NCBI GenBank assembly: GCA_024743095.1
Contig: JANSXF010000019.1
Coordinates: 1 to 64,000 of the forward strand
Length of the DNA: 64,000 bases
Direction of reading: 5' to 3'
DNA from: Flavobacteriaceae bacterium
GTDB lineage: Bacteria; Bacteroidota; Bacteroidia; Flavobacteriales; Flavobacteriaceae
Part shown: one piece after another, positions 19,490 through 29,649 of the stretch
Layout: the number at the start of each line of letters is the position of its first letter
Numbering within the stretch: position 1 is the stretch's first letter
Position numbers and translations under genes: made by a program
The notes under the pieces: model-generated
Told to the model about the DNA's origin: nothing
The model's input: the letters and a program-made list of their open reading frames with translations, nothing else
Databases searched by the model: none

Positions 19490-21928
19490 TTAAAAGGCGT
19501 AACCAAGCCCCAGAATAAGATTCGTACCCGGGGCGGCAATTCCCGAGGAATACATCCTGTAGCGTTGATTGGTCATATTTTCCAGACTCACGGATGCTTT
19601 CAGGGCATTGGTAATCTTGTACTGCGATCTAAAATTGAGTGTATACCATGATGGAGAATAGGGATTACCGTTGGCGTCGCTGGCATACATATAGGTTTTG
19701 CCCTGTTCGGAAAGTGCCAAATCATCATTGCTGACCTCTCCGTTATAGTTGACAAAAACATCAGCTTTCAGTTTTTGATTGTCCCAGATCAAGTGTATAT
19801 CACCAAAGGTGGGTGCAGCATGGCGTGATGGGCTATCGGTACCATCATCGTCCTCTTCAACACCTTCGGTCAAGGTTAAATTGGAGTTCAGGGACAAGTG
19901 CTCATTAAAATAAGCTTCCAGCCCGAACTCAAAACCATACACATAGGCCTTTGCTGCATTTTGAATGGCCTGTACGTTGCTCGGTTCCCCATTATATTCT
20001 ATCTCTGTCCGTCCTCCAAAAGAAAAATCCCTTCGGACCAGTGCGTCTACAAGATACGTATAGTAGGCCGCTCCCTTGAGAACTAAAACATCATTAAGGT
20101 TTTTTCTTAGACCCAGTTCACCGTTGTAGGCGTACTCCGGTTCCAAATCTGGATTGGGCACAACCACCGAGCCAGGTTCGGAGTCGAATATTTTCCCGAT
20201 ATCATCAATGTTCGGCGCCCTGAATCCCGTGGAACCGTTCAAAGTTACCTGTAGATCGGACCTGGGGAACCAACTGAGCCCCAAACTACCGGTAAGGGCC
20301 CCTGTTACGATATCGGCCTGATCAAAGGGAAAAGGATAATAGGCGGTATCAAAGGTCGCATCCACCCAAACTTGACTATATCGAATACCCGAAAGTAGGG
20401 AGAGATTTGGCTTAATTTGGTACTCTCCATTGATATAGCCTGCAAGTGTCTGCCAAGTAGAGCCATTAGGATACCTTGACGCTGTCCCCTCCACTTCCTC
20501 GGTTTCAATATTTTGGACACTTCCTGTTGAATGCACTTTGTTGAAGACATATTCGGCACCGTAATAGAGGTTGAGCGCCCCGATTTTCTTGTTTTCAAAA
20601 TCCAAGTTTACCGATAGGGCATCGACCTTTTCGCGAGTGGAATACAATTCTACATCCTGAAAACCGCGGTCATGTCTACTTTCTTCAAAAAATTGATAGG
20701 CCGTCGTCAATTTCACACCATCATAAAATTTATTCTTTCCCTTTTTAGTGACTTGAACGTTACCCATGAACCACTTTTGGGGTCCGTAGTACCATTCCGC
20801 CGAACGAAGTCCATCTCCATCCCTATTTGGACGAATCAACCTGTCGTACCTTGAATAGTCGGAAGTTTCAGAATAGTACACCCCTAAATCATAGTTCCAA
20901 GTACTATTGGGCCTGTAGGTAAATTTTTGAAGAAAATTGATTTGATCATAACCAGAGGTTACCTGTTTTTTAGGGTTTTCATTGTCGACAAGCACATCGG
21001 TACCGTTCTCACTGATTACATAATTGGGCCGCAAATAGGACCCAGGACCGTGTTTCCCCATCCTTAGGTCACCAAAATCGTTGTAGGTGAAACTCGTGTA
21101 CGATGCCCATTTCTTCTTCCCAAAATTAAAATCCACATGAGCAGTGTTCTCATTATTGGCCGATGAATATCTGTAATTGGCATTCCCTGAAAATGCCAGA
21201 CTATCCGCATAGGAAAAACGAGGTTGCCGGGTATAAAAGTTCATAACCCCACCAATGGCATCGCTACCATAAATTACAGAACCCGGACCAAAGGTAACCT
21301 CTGTTTTTTTAATGGTAAACGGGTCAACGGATATTACATTCTGAAGGTTTCCGCCCCTGAAAATAGCATTGTTCATACGCACGCCATCCACGGACAATAA
21401 TATTCTATTGGTGGCAAATCCCCGGATCATGGGGCTACCACCACCAAGCTGACTTTTCTGGACGAAGACCTTTCCGCTGTTCTGTAAAAGGTCTGCCGAA
21501 GTTTGTGGGGTTGCAAAAGCAATGTCCCGGGCATCAAAAGTCTCTATCTTTTGGGGGATGTGCTTTTTTTGCTGTTCCCATTTGGAGACGGACATGACCA
21601 CTTCCTGAAGTTCCTCTGTCTTTAAAAAGAGATAGACCCGGTTACCCCTTCTATCAATTTGGCCTTTAGTAGTGGAATAAGGTTCGTAGCTGATGTGCTT
21701 GAAGGTTATCCTTTCATTGGAGGAAAAAATATCCAGATCCCCTTTACCGTTGGCATCGGTGACAGTAGTTTTGGTCTGGTCCTTGTTAAAAATAGCGATG
21801 TTGTCCACCGGTATTCCCGAATCGGCATCCAACACGGTCACTTCTTGAGCATAAAAGTGTAAGGTTAATAAGAAAAGGATTAGGGTAAAGGCTGGTTTTA
21901 GGTTTTGCATTTTACGTAAAAACTGCAT
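19490..21928 (-). CDS. TonB-dependent receptor
   Basis: Carboxypeptidase-like N-domain; plug MIRGFATNRILLSVDGVRMNNAIFRGGNLQNVISVDPFTIKKTEVTFGPGSVIYGSDAIGGVMNF; C-terminal LILGLGYAF. Confidence 0.93.
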   Translation of the reverse strand: MQFLRKMQNLKPAFTLILFLLTLHFYAQEVTVLDADSGIPVDNIAIFNKDQTKTTVTDANGKGDLDIFSSNERITFKHISYEPYSTTKGQIDRRGNRVYLFLKTEELQEVVMSVSKWEQQKKHIPQKIETFDARDIAFATPQTSADLLQNSGKVFVQKSQLGGGSPMIRGFATNRILLSVDGVRMNNAIFRGGNLQNVISVDPFTIKKTEVTFGPGSVIYGSDAIGGVMNFYTRQPRFSYADSLAFSGNANYRYSSANNENTAHVDFNFGKKKWASYTSFTYNDFGDLRMGKHGPGSYLRPNYVISENGTDVLVDNENPKKQVTSGYDQINFLQKFTYRPNSTWNYDLGVYYSETSDYSRYDRLIRPNRDGDGLRSAEWYYGPQKWFMGNVQVTKKGKNKFYDGVKLTTAYQFFEESRHDRGFQDVELYSTREKVDALSVNLDFENKKIGALNLYYGAEYVFNKVHSTGSVQNIETEEVEGTASRYPNGSTWQTLAGYINGEYQIKPNLSLLSGIRYSQVWVDATFDTAYYPFPFDQADIVTGALTGSLGLSWFPRSDLQVTLNGSTGFRAPNIDDIGKIFDSEPGSVVVPNPDLEPEYAYNGELGLRKNLNDVLVLKGAAYYTYLVDALVRRDFSFGGRTEIEYNGEPSNVQAIQNAAKAYVYGFEFGLEAYFNEHLSLNSNLTLTEGVEEDDDGTDSPSRHAAPTFGDIHLIWDNQKLKADVFVNYNGEVSNDDLALSEQGKTYMYASDANGNPYSPSWYTLNFRSQYKITNALKASVSLENMTNQRYRMYSSGIAAPGTNLILGLGYAF

Positions 21929-22631
21929 TTAAAACGGCGAGTGACTTTGGTTCACGAAATCCGTGGACATGAAGACCATAATACTGGATTATTATTTTTA
22001 AGAGTTCTCGCCTGTTAGACTTAGTTAGTTGGATCGTTTGTAATGCCACAAAATCCGTGCCTAAAAATTTCTTAAAACTTTCCAGATTTTCATTCTGAAT
22101 CAATGGGTTGAGGGATGGTGTTTTGCTAAAGCTCCCTTCCAATAAATCAAAGAATGGCGAATTTTGATGCGAAGTATCAGGATAGAACCCCAAATACTTG
22201 GTCAAATTCAATAAAAATAAAATGTGAAAATTGGGGGACAATGGATGCATATCCATCCATTGAAACGCATATTCCAGATAATTGAACAGGCTCTCGTCCC
22301 GCTCCTGTTCCTGAACGCTGTTGCCCAACATTTCGGCCAAGAAAAGAACCACACTATTTTTGACCACATCGGTATGCATGGTTTGATAAGGTGCGGCCAC
22401 CTTAACATCTCCCATACTTTCCAATGTCCCTTTGTTCTTGTGGTTGGCAACTATTTCCAGTTGCATTAGCGGAAGAAAATAGGCCGGTCGGATTTTTGCC
22501 TTTTTGGAAGTGAGGACTCCTTTGAGCAAATAGGACTTTATCCCATCGGACTGGGTAAACGCCTTAACGATAAGGCTGGTATCCCCATATTTTAACGAGG
22601 AAAGAACTATGGCCTTTGTTGTAATTTGCAT
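21912..22631 (-). CDS. recO: DNA repair protein RecO
   Basis: MQITTKAIVLSSLKYGDTSLIVKAFTQSDGIKSYLLKGV; length and context fit RecO. Confidence 0.92.
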   Translation of the reverse strand: MQITTKAIVLSSLKYGDTSLIVKAFTQSDGIKSYLLKGVLTSKKAKIRPAYFLPLMQLEIVANHKNKGTLESMGDVKVAAPYQTMHTDVVKNSVVLFLAEMLGNSVQEQERDESLFNYLEYAFQWMDMHPLSPNFHILFLLNLTKYLGFYPDTSHQNSPFFDLLEGSFSKTPSLNPLIQNENLESFKKFLGTDFVALQTIQLTKSNRRELLKIIIQYYGLHVHGFREPKSLAVLNAVFT

Positions 22632-22633
22632 AG

Positions 22634-22690
22634 ATCAAAAAAAAAGCAGTTACCAAAGGTGTAAATGTAATCACTCCTTCCGGTAACTGC
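22634..22690 (-). terminator. Intrinsic terminator with large loop downstream of gdhA
   Basis: Minus strand GCAGTTACC - about 30 nt - GGTAACTGC followed by a T9 tract. Confidence 0.65.
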
Positions 22691-22692
22691 CA

Positions 22693-22721
22693 AGTATAAA
22701 CCATTCTAGATGGTTTATACT
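22693..22721. repeat. Perfect 12-bp inverted repeat overlapping gdhA stop codon
   Basis: AGTATAAACCAT-TCTAG-ATGGTTTATACT; gdhA TAG is at 22722-22720. Confidence 0.85.
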
Positions 22722-24072
22722 ATATCACTCCTTGGGCCAACATGGCATCTGCAACCTTAACAAAACCAGCAATATTGGCTCCTTTTACATAATTGCAATA
22801 TCCGTCCTGGTTGCCGTACTGCATACAAGCATCATGGATATCGGACATGATTCCCTTGAGTCGCTTATCAACTTCTTCCCTGGTCCAGCTGATACGCAAT
22901 GAGTTCTGAGACATTTCCAGCCCCGAAGTAGCGACACCACCTGCATTGGAAGCTTTACCTGGGGCGAACAAAATCTTGGCATCGTGGAATGCATGTATCG
23001 CTTCCGGTGTTGATGGCATGTTGGCGCCTTCAGCTACCGCGATGCAGCCATTTTTAATCAAAGTTTTGGCATCATCCCCGTTCAATTCGTTCTGTGTGGC
23101 ACATGGCAACGCAATATCACACCCGACTTTCCATGGAGTCTCTCCCTGATGGTATTCGGCAGAGGTATATTTGTCGGCATATTCAGAGATCCTACCACGT
23201 CTGTTGTTTTTTAAATCCATTACAAACGCTAGTTTTTCCTCATCAATACCATCTTTATCGTAAATGTATCCCGCAGAGTCGGAAAGGGTCAAAACTTTAC
23301 CCCCAAGGTGAAGCACTTTTTCCGCTGCATATTGGGCCACGTTACCTGACCCTGAAATCACGACTTTTTTACCTTCAAAAGTTTCGTTCTGGGTCTTTAA
23401 CATACTGTCGGCGAAATAGACTGTACCATAACCCGTAGCTTCTGGGCGAATCAATGATCCTCCCCAAGAAAGCCCTTTTCCTGTTAAAACTCCGGTAAAT
23501 TCGTTGCGGATTTTCTTGTACATACCAAACAAGAACCCAATTTCACGGGCACCTACACCAATGTCCCCTGCAGGAATATCGGTATTTGGTCCAATGTGTC
23601 GGCACAGTTCCGTCATAAACGCATGGCAAAAACGCATGATTTCGTCATCCGATTTACCTTTTGGGTTAAAGTCGGAACCACCCTTACCACCACCCATTGG
23701 CAATGTTGTCAAACTGTTCTTGAACACCTGCTCAAAGGCCAAGAATTTAAGTACACTGGCATTTACGGTCGGGTGAAAACGAAGTCCTCCCTTATACGGG
23801 CCAATGGCCGAGTTCATTTGGATTCGATAACCACGGTTAACGTGAATTTCCCCGTCATCATCTACCCAGGCCACACGGAACGATATCAATCGCTCTGGTT
23901 CGACCATTCTCAATAGAATATTTTTACCATGATAGATGTCGTGCTGCACAATATAAGGTATAACCGTTTCGGCCACCTCTTGTACTGCTTGGATGAATTC
24001 GGGCTCGTGGCCATTTCTGGCAATCACCTCGTCCATAAACCCTTTTATCTTGTCTTCTATTCTTTCTTCCAT
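22720..24072 (-). CDS. gdhA: NADP-specific glutamate dehydrogenase
   Basis: GPYKGGLRFHPTVNASVLKFLAFEQVFKNSLTTLPMGGGKGGSDFNPKGKSD; DIPAGDIGVGAREIGFLFG. Confidence 0.97.
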   Translation of the reverse strand: MEERIEDKIKGFMDEVIARNGHEPEFIQAVQEVAETVIPYIVQHDIYHGKNILLRMVEPERLISFRVAWVDDDGEIHVNRGYRIQMNSAIGPYKGGLRFHPTVNASVLKFLAFEQVFKNSLTTLPMGGGKGGSDFNPKGKSDDEIMRFCHAFMTELCRHIGPNTDIPAGDIGVGAREIGFLFGMYKKIRNEFTGVLTGKGLSWGGSLIRPEATGYGTVYFADSMLKTQNETFEGKKVVISGSGNVAQYAAEKVLHLGGKVLTLSDSAGYIYDKDGIDEEKLAFVMDLKNNRRGRISEYADKYTSAEYHQGETPWKVGCDIALPCATQNELNGDDAKTLIKNGCIAVAEGANMPSTPEAIHAFHDAKILFAPGKASNAGGVATSGLEMSQNSLRISWTREEVDKRLKGIMSDIHDACMQYGNQDGYCNYVKGANIAGFVKVADAMLAQGVI

Positions 24073-24199
24073 ATACGGATAAAATTATTTGTATTCCCGC
24101 TTGCAAATAGCGGTTTTTTATTGAATTGTTATTCTGGGGGCAAAATTATATTATTTCAATAATTTGAATATTTATTTTTTATAAATTTTTCAAAATATT

Positions 24200-25375
24200 T
24201 TAGTTAAGCGCCTGTTCCAGGTCATCAATCAAATCGGCTACGTCCTCAATTCCGACACTTAGCCTGATCAGAGCGTCCACAACCCCGTTTTTTTCCCTTT
24301 CCACCTTTGGAATACTACCGTGGGACATGCTTGCCGGATGCCCTACCAAACTTTCCACTCCACCTAACGATTCCGCAAGGGTGAATATTTTTAAGCGCTC
24401 CACAAATTTTATGGCATTTTGGTAGCTTCCGCTCTTGGGCACAAAGGAGATCATACCTCCAAAACCTTCCATCTGCTTTTTGGCAATTTCGTGGTTCGGG
24501 TGGCTTTCAAACCCTGGCCAGTATACTTTCTCGACTCTTGGATGGCCCACTAAATATGTCGCAATGGCAGCGCCGTTTTCACAATGCCGCTGCATGCGCA
24601 CGTGGAGCGTCTTTATCCCACGAAGGGTCAAAAAACTATCCATGGGCCCAGATATACCTCCACTCGATTTTTGAATAAAGTACAATTGGTCCGCTAGTTT
24701 TTCATCCTTTACGGCCAATACGCCCACTACCACATCGCTATGACCTGCCAAGTATTTGGTCGCGGAATGCATTACAATATCGGCACCTAAATCCAGAGGA
24801 CGCTGCAGATAGGGGGTGGCAAAAGTATTGTCCACTGCCAATAGTAGATCATATGTTTTGGTAATCTTTGCCACCGCTTCGATATCGATAATGTTCATCA
24901 TGGGGTTTGTCGGGGTCTCTACCCATATCATCCTGGTATTGGCATTGATCTGGTCGGCCAATACCCCCATATCCGTCATATCCGAAAACTGGAACTTGAT
25001 TCCGTATTTTTCATATATACCTTTAAAAAGACGGTAGCTGCCCCCATACAGGTCACTTGTACAAATGAGTTCATCCCCTGGGGACAACAACTTCAAAACT
25101 GCATCTATTGCCGCCATTCCACTGCCAAAGGCCAGTCCATACCTTCCGTTTTCCAAACTTGCCACCGCATTTTCCAATGCGGAGCGTGTAGGGTTGCCCC
25201 CTCTGGAATATTCGTAGCCCTTATGGCCGCCCGGGGTAGTTTGTGCATATGTGGAGGTTTGGTATATGGGCGGCATTACCGCTCCATATGCCGCATCTGG
25301 TTCTTGACCTCCATGAATGGCCTTACTATTGAATTTTAACTCTTTTTTGCCCATCTTCAAACTATCTACATACAA
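24200..25375 (-). CDS. Cystathionine gamma-synthase/lyase family PLP enzyme (start probably 25354)
   Basis: KAIHGGQEPDAAYGAVMPPIYQTSTYAQTTPGGHKGYEYSRGGNPTR; HSATKYLAGHSDVVVG; GGVESLVGHPASMSHGSIP. Confidence 0.93.
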   Translation of the reverse strand: MYVDSLKMGKKELKFNSKAIHGGQEPDAAYGAVMPPIYQTSTYAQTTPGGHKGYEYSRGGNPTRSALENAVASLENGRYGLAFGSGMAAIDAVLKLLSPGDELICTSDLYGGSYRLFKGIYEKYGIKFQFSDMTDMGVLADQINANTRMIWVETPTNPMMNIIDIEAVAKITKTYDLLLAVDNTFATPYLQRPLDLGADIVMHSATKYLAGHSDVVVGVLAVKDEKLADQLYFIQKSSGGISGPMDSFLTLRGIKTLHVRMQRHCENGAAIATYLVGHPRVEKVYWPGFESHPNHEIAKKQMEGFGGMISFVPKSGSYQNAIKFVERLKIFTLAESLGGVESLVGHPASMSHGSIPKVEREKNGVVDALIRLSVGIEDVADLIDDLEQALN

Positions 25376-25428
25376 ATGTATCGTTATCTTTCCGAAGTAT
25401 TATTTTTGATCACACAAAACCTCAAATC

Positions 25429-26169
25429 ATGAAAAAATATATCTCCTCCATACTTTTCCTATGTTTATTGATGGGTTGCCAAACGGAGAGCAAACTTACT
25501 TTTGAGCCGACCCGAATGTTGGGTGAGACTTGTGCTGATTGTCCGAAAATAGCCATCAACATTCCCAATGCACTGGACAACTCCCCGGTTTCCAAGACCA
25601 TTAACCGTTCGCTCAGGGAGGAGATCATAAGCATTATGTCGTTTTCCGAAGACAGAACCATCGACACCATGGAAAAAGCACTACGATCCTTTACCGACAG
25701 CTATAAAGAATTAAAGACCAAATTCCCTGATGAGATACAATGGGAAGCCACCATTGATGGCGAGATTGTCTATGAAGATGAAAAGATCATCACCTTGATA
25801 CTAAATTCATATTCGTTCACCGGAGGCGCCCATGGATATGCTTCCACATCCTATTTAAATTTTGACAAAAAAACCGGTAAAGAGCTGGAAAATCCAGAAC
25901 TTTTTAATGACTACGAAGGCTTTGAGGACTTTGCAGAGGAGAAGTTCCGCGATCAAGAGCAAATCCCACAGGACAAAAACATCAATGCCACCGGATTCAT
26001 GTTCGAAGGAGATTCGTTCCATCTATCCAATAATCTGGGGTATACCACAGAAGGACTCCAACTCATTTATAACCAATATGAGGTCGCTTCCTATGCAGAT
26101 GGGCCGATAGTTCTGGTTTTACCCTACAACGAAGTGAATCCGTTCTTAAAACGAAAGGTAGAGCTATAG
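25429..26169 (+). CDS. DUF4163/DUF3298-domain lipoprotein (RsiV-like)
   Basis: Lipobox LLMGC; ILNSYSFTGGAHGYASTSYLNFDKKTGKEL; YEVASYADGPIVLVLPYNEV. Confidence 0.88.
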   Translation: MKKYISSILFLCLLMGCQTESKLTFEPTRMLGETCADCPKIAINIPNALDNSPVSKTINRSLREEIISIMSFSEDRTIDTMEKALRSFTDSYKELKTKFPDEIQWEATIDGEIVYEDEKIITLILNSYSFTGGAHGYASTSYLNFDKKTGKELENPELFNDYEGFEDFAEEKFRDQEQIPQDKNINATGFMFEGDSFHLSNNLGYTTEGLQLIYNQYEVASYADGPIVLVLPYNEVNPFLKRKVEL

Positions 26170-26180
26170 CCTGGTGCACT

Positions 26181-26593
26181 TCACTTAAAATAATAGCGAA
26201 GGCCGGCTCCCGGTAAGAAGGCACTATCATTAAGGTCCCTATTAAAATATCAGTATCCGGTCATGGGAATTATCAAGGAAAAGGCATCGGGAACAAAACA
26301 TTCCACGCTTTGGGGAAGTTAAAATGGTCGTGGAACAAACCCAGATTGAACAAATACCCTCATACGGAAATCCAACCCCAGAATTGGGCTTTTCCTTGGA
26401 AAAAGTGGGCAATAGAGGCACTTGAAGATAATCCGTGGCGCTGTGATAATGATTCGCATTGAGCCCAATGCCGTACCCATCCGTTTTGTAAGTCGGCACT
26501 GCCCCAATTGATAAATGACTTCTTTGGGAAAAACATTCTTTCACAGAAAGAATCAGGGCAGCCAATAGCACGTAGCATAAATTAGTGTTTCAT
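26181..26593 (-). pseudogene. Outer-membrane beta-barrel protein remnant
   Basis: Reverse strand pieces in different frames: ATGAAACAC..., then LCYVLLAALILSVKECFSQRSHLSIGAVPTYKTDGYGIGLNANHY, then DLNDSAFLPGAGLRYYFK-stop. Confidence 0.65.
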
Positions 26594-26705
26594 CTTGGTT
26601 AAGGTTTGGGTTCTTAAAAATATTCGCCAACAAATACGACTGATTTCCTTTGGCCAGAACTCCAAAATACATTAAAAAGCAGCAAAAAATGAGAAACTAG
26701 CTTAA

Positions 26706-27182
26706 CTAGCTTCTTGTCAATGCTTTTTTTAAGGCCAAAATGGCCCCAAGATGGATCCCTTCGTGAAAGACATTAAAGGAAAGGGCATCCTCCGGACTGC
26801 CCAAACCGATTTTGGGAGTTGTCATATACTCCTTAAAACCCTTGAACTTTCCTTGCCCATAATCCAACTGAATGTGCTTGACCGTACTAAAAAGGTAAGC
26901 ACTTATTTTCTCAACTTCTTCGTTTGAGGGTTCACCTTCTGGGAAAGTACCTTTTCTGTACTTATTGATCAATTCTTCCTCAATGGTAAAGTCCAGACCG
27001 CTCAATTTATACATCAGTAATTGGGGAGTGACCACCACATGGGCAATGTTCCACCAAATATTATTGTTGAATCCCTCCGGGACCTTGAACAAATCTTCTT
27101 TGGGGGTATTCTGTAGAAAATCATGCAATATTTTTCTGTTCTTCAATATAATATCAAATGTTTTTTCCATAATCCTATTCAA
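26706..27182 (-). CDS. DinB family protein (start probably 27170)
   Basis: NNIWWNIAHVVVTPQLLMYKLSG and FNVFHEGIHLGAILALKKAL, typical DinB_2 pattern. Confidence 0.85.
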   Translation of the reverse strand: MNRIMEKTFDIILKNRKILHDFLQNTPKEDLFKVPEGFNNNIWWNIAHVVVTPQLLMYKLSGLDFTIEEELINKYRKGTFPEGEPSNEEVEKISAYLFSTVKHIQLDYGQGKFKGFKEYMTTPKIGLGSPEDALSFNVFHEGIHLGAILALKKALTRS

Positions 27183-27349
27183 TTTAATTGGCTATCCTAT
27201 CGCATTGCAAAATTAGCCCTAAAATCTTGAATGAATTTCCTTGTCCCATGCCTAAAAACAAACAACACCTTCAAAAGCTGTTGAATTTACATCTTCGTAA
27301 TGGCTTTTGATCGATTTTTAACGTCCTTTGCAAACCCAACACTACAACA

Positions 27350-27700
27350 ATGAAAAAGATATACCATTTGGGCAGTTGCTCTACCTGTAAACGTATTTTG
27401 AAAGAATTGGAACCTTTGGACGGGGTGGAACTCCAAGAAATCAAATCAGAGTCCGTTACCCCTGAACAATTGGAGCAAATGGAGGCATTGAGCGGAAGTT
27501 TTGAGTCTCTTTTCAGTAGAAGGGCCATGCTTTTTAGGCAAAGGGGGCTGCATGAAAAAGAGCTTTCGGAAAAGGATTATAAAAATTTAATTCTGGAGCA
27601 TTACACTTTTTTGAAAAGACCTGTGATCATAGTTGATGATCAAATCTTTATCGGCAACTCACAAAAAACGGTCGAGGCCGCCAAGGAAGCCGTTCATTGA
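27350..27700 (+). CDS. ArsC/Spx-family thioredoxin-fold protein
   Basis: MKKIYHLGSCSTCKRILKEL; LFSRRAMLFRQRGL; FLKRPVIIVDDQIFIGNSQKTVEAA. Confidence 0.88.
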   Translation: MKKIYHLGSCSTCKRILKELEPLDGVELQEIKSESVTPEQLEQMEALSGSFESLFSRRAMLFRQRGLHEKELSEKDYKNLILEHYTFLKRPVIIVDDQIFIGNSQKTVEAAKEAVH

Positions 27701-28590
27701 TGAGCAAAAGAACCTTGGCCATTTTTGCCGCTATTGGAGCAACCGTTATTTACGGTATAAACCATACTGTGGCCAAAGGGGTCATGCCCACGCATGTACG
27801 GCCCTTTGGCTTTATTTTTTTAAGGGTCGGCGGAGCCGCCATTCTTTTCTGGTTGATTTCCATTTTTGGTCCCAAGGAAAAAATTGAAAAGGGTGATTGG
27901 GGACGTATGCTTGCCTGTGCCTTGTTGGGCATGTCCATAAATATGCTGTCGTTTTTTAAGGGACTGGAGCTTTCCACCCCAATAAACAGTGCTGTACTAG
28001 TTACCGTATCGCCCATTATAGTAGTGGCTCTTTCTGCCCTTTTTTTAAGTGAAAAAATCACGTTGAACAAAGGACTTGGTATTTTTCTAGGCTTTGTTGG
28101 TGCTGTCGGCTTGGTCCTTTTTGGAGCAGAAGCTCGCCAAGATGCCCCAAACATACCCTTGGGCAACTTCTTGTTCATTATTAATGCCACGGCATACGGT
28201 TCCTATTTGATATTGGTGAAAAAATTGATAGAGAAATACCACCCCTTCTCCATCATGAAGTGGCTTTTTACGGTAGCTTTTGTCATTAATCTTCCCATAA
28301 CGTTTCCCCAAGTTTTAGAGGTACAATGGTCCTCTATGCCTCTTTGGGCATATGGTTCCATAGGGTTTGTTGTGATCGGCACTACTTTTTTGACCTATTT
28401 ATTCAACATTTTCGCACTTACCCAGCTCAAGGCCTCATCGGTGGGCGCTTTTATTTATATGCAGCCATTGGTGGGAATCCTTTTCGCCCTTTTTTCCGGC
28501 AAGGACCACCTTACCTTGGTGAAGGTTACCGCTATGTGCTTTGTTCTGGTTGGCGTGTATTTGGCCAGCAAAAAACCGAAAAGAAAATAG
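27697..28590 (+). CDS. EamA/DMT family transporter
   Basis: About ten hydrophobic segments; GINHTVAKGVMPTHVRPFGFIFLRVGGAAILFW; second EamA repeat; 4-nt overlap with the previous gene. Confidence 0.92.
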   Translation: MMSKRTLAIFAAIGATVIYGINHTVAKGVMPTHVRPFGFIFLRVGGAAILFWLISIFGPKEKIEKGDWGRMLACALLGMSINMLSFFKGLELSTPINSAVLVTVSPIIVVALSALFLSEKITLNKGLGIFLGFVGAVGLVLFGAEARQDAPNIPLGNFLFIINATAYGSYLILVKKLIEKYHPFSIMKWLFTVAFVINLPITFPQVLEVQWSSMPLWAYGSIGFVVIGTTFLTYLFNIFALTQLKASSVGAFIYMQPLVGILFALFSGKDHLTLVKVTAMCFVLVGVYLASKKPKRK

Positions 28591-28726
28591 CCGAACAATT
28601 GTTATGGGCCATTGGTCAACCCAACTGGCGCATCCTTCAATTTATGGGTTCCGGTAGGACTTCAACCGCATATTTTTATCGGGTCCTTTTGAAAAAAAAC
28701 AACCCTTGAAAACAATCAATCACACC

Positions 28727-28990
28727 ATGTGCCACGAACAAATTGTCCGCCTCGGGGAAAAATTACAACAAGCCAAGGAAAGAGGTCCTCTTCTATAAGG
28801 TATTGGGAGCTGGAAGCCATCGCTGCGAATTAAACGCCCCCTGCATCCTGTTCCATTATTGATGCCATTGGACAACATTACGAAATACAATTGCCAGAAT
28901 GCTATAAATCGTTCGTACCGAACATAGGCAATGGAGGATGGTCCCAAGGTTCCGGTGCGGGTCCTTATTTTGGCATTTGCCCTGTCGCAG
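28727..28990 (+). pseudogene. SMI1/KNR4-like gene, N-terminal remnant
   Basis: ATG MCHEQIVRLGEKLQQAKERGPLL-stop, then after a frame change IDAIGQHYEIQLPECYKSFVPNIGNGGWSQGSGAGPYFGICP (SMI1-like core). Confidence 0.6.
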
Positions 28991-29054
28991 AGCAGCTTTT
29001 TTTAGCTGTCATAAATTTTTATTTAGCTTACTATGTCTTGATTTTCAATATTTT

Positions 29055-29310
29055 ATGAACTTTGCCGATATGATGAAATTGAAATGAAAGGACATCAAAG
29101 GGGGCAATATATATTATACCCGCTCTAAGACCAAGGGGAACTTCACCATTAAAATCCTCCCTCCGGTCCAGGAAATACTGGATCATTATTGTCAAAATTC
29201 ATTGGGCACGAAATATGTCTTTCCCATTTTGCTCCATGACGAGCTTAGCCCAAACCAGATAGTTGATTTTCATTATTTTAAACTGTCAACTTGGACCAGT
29301 TAACTGAACC
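29055..29310 (+). pseudogene. Tyrosine recombinase (phage integrase) fragment with internal stop
   Basis: MNFADMMKLK-TGA-KDIKGGNIYYTRSKTKGNFTIKILPPVQEILDHYCQNSLGTKYVFPILLHDELSPNQ; TGA at 29085-29087 sits where W is expected. Confidence 0.65.
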
Positions 29311-29649
29311 GTGTTCAAATCGGCCCCGTTATGGCTCAGATTCTTGTATCAGTAATCAGTAACATCGAAAAAAATGGTCAGGTCGCTCATTGATATTCGA
29401 TTACTATTTTTTATGGAACACAGCATCAAATGCCCCTCGATGAAATTTTACAAAAAATAGAATTCATAGGGGGGAATCATTGATAAATTGGACAAGGAAG
29501 CTATATTGAAATACAATTTATCAATTCTATGAAAAAACTGGTACCAACTATGCTAAGTTTAAGGCCGGCTGACAGCTGCAAGTATGGTTTTTGGTCATCC
29601 CCCTCTTTGAAGATCATCATAATCTCACTTATTTTTAAAGAAATACTGC

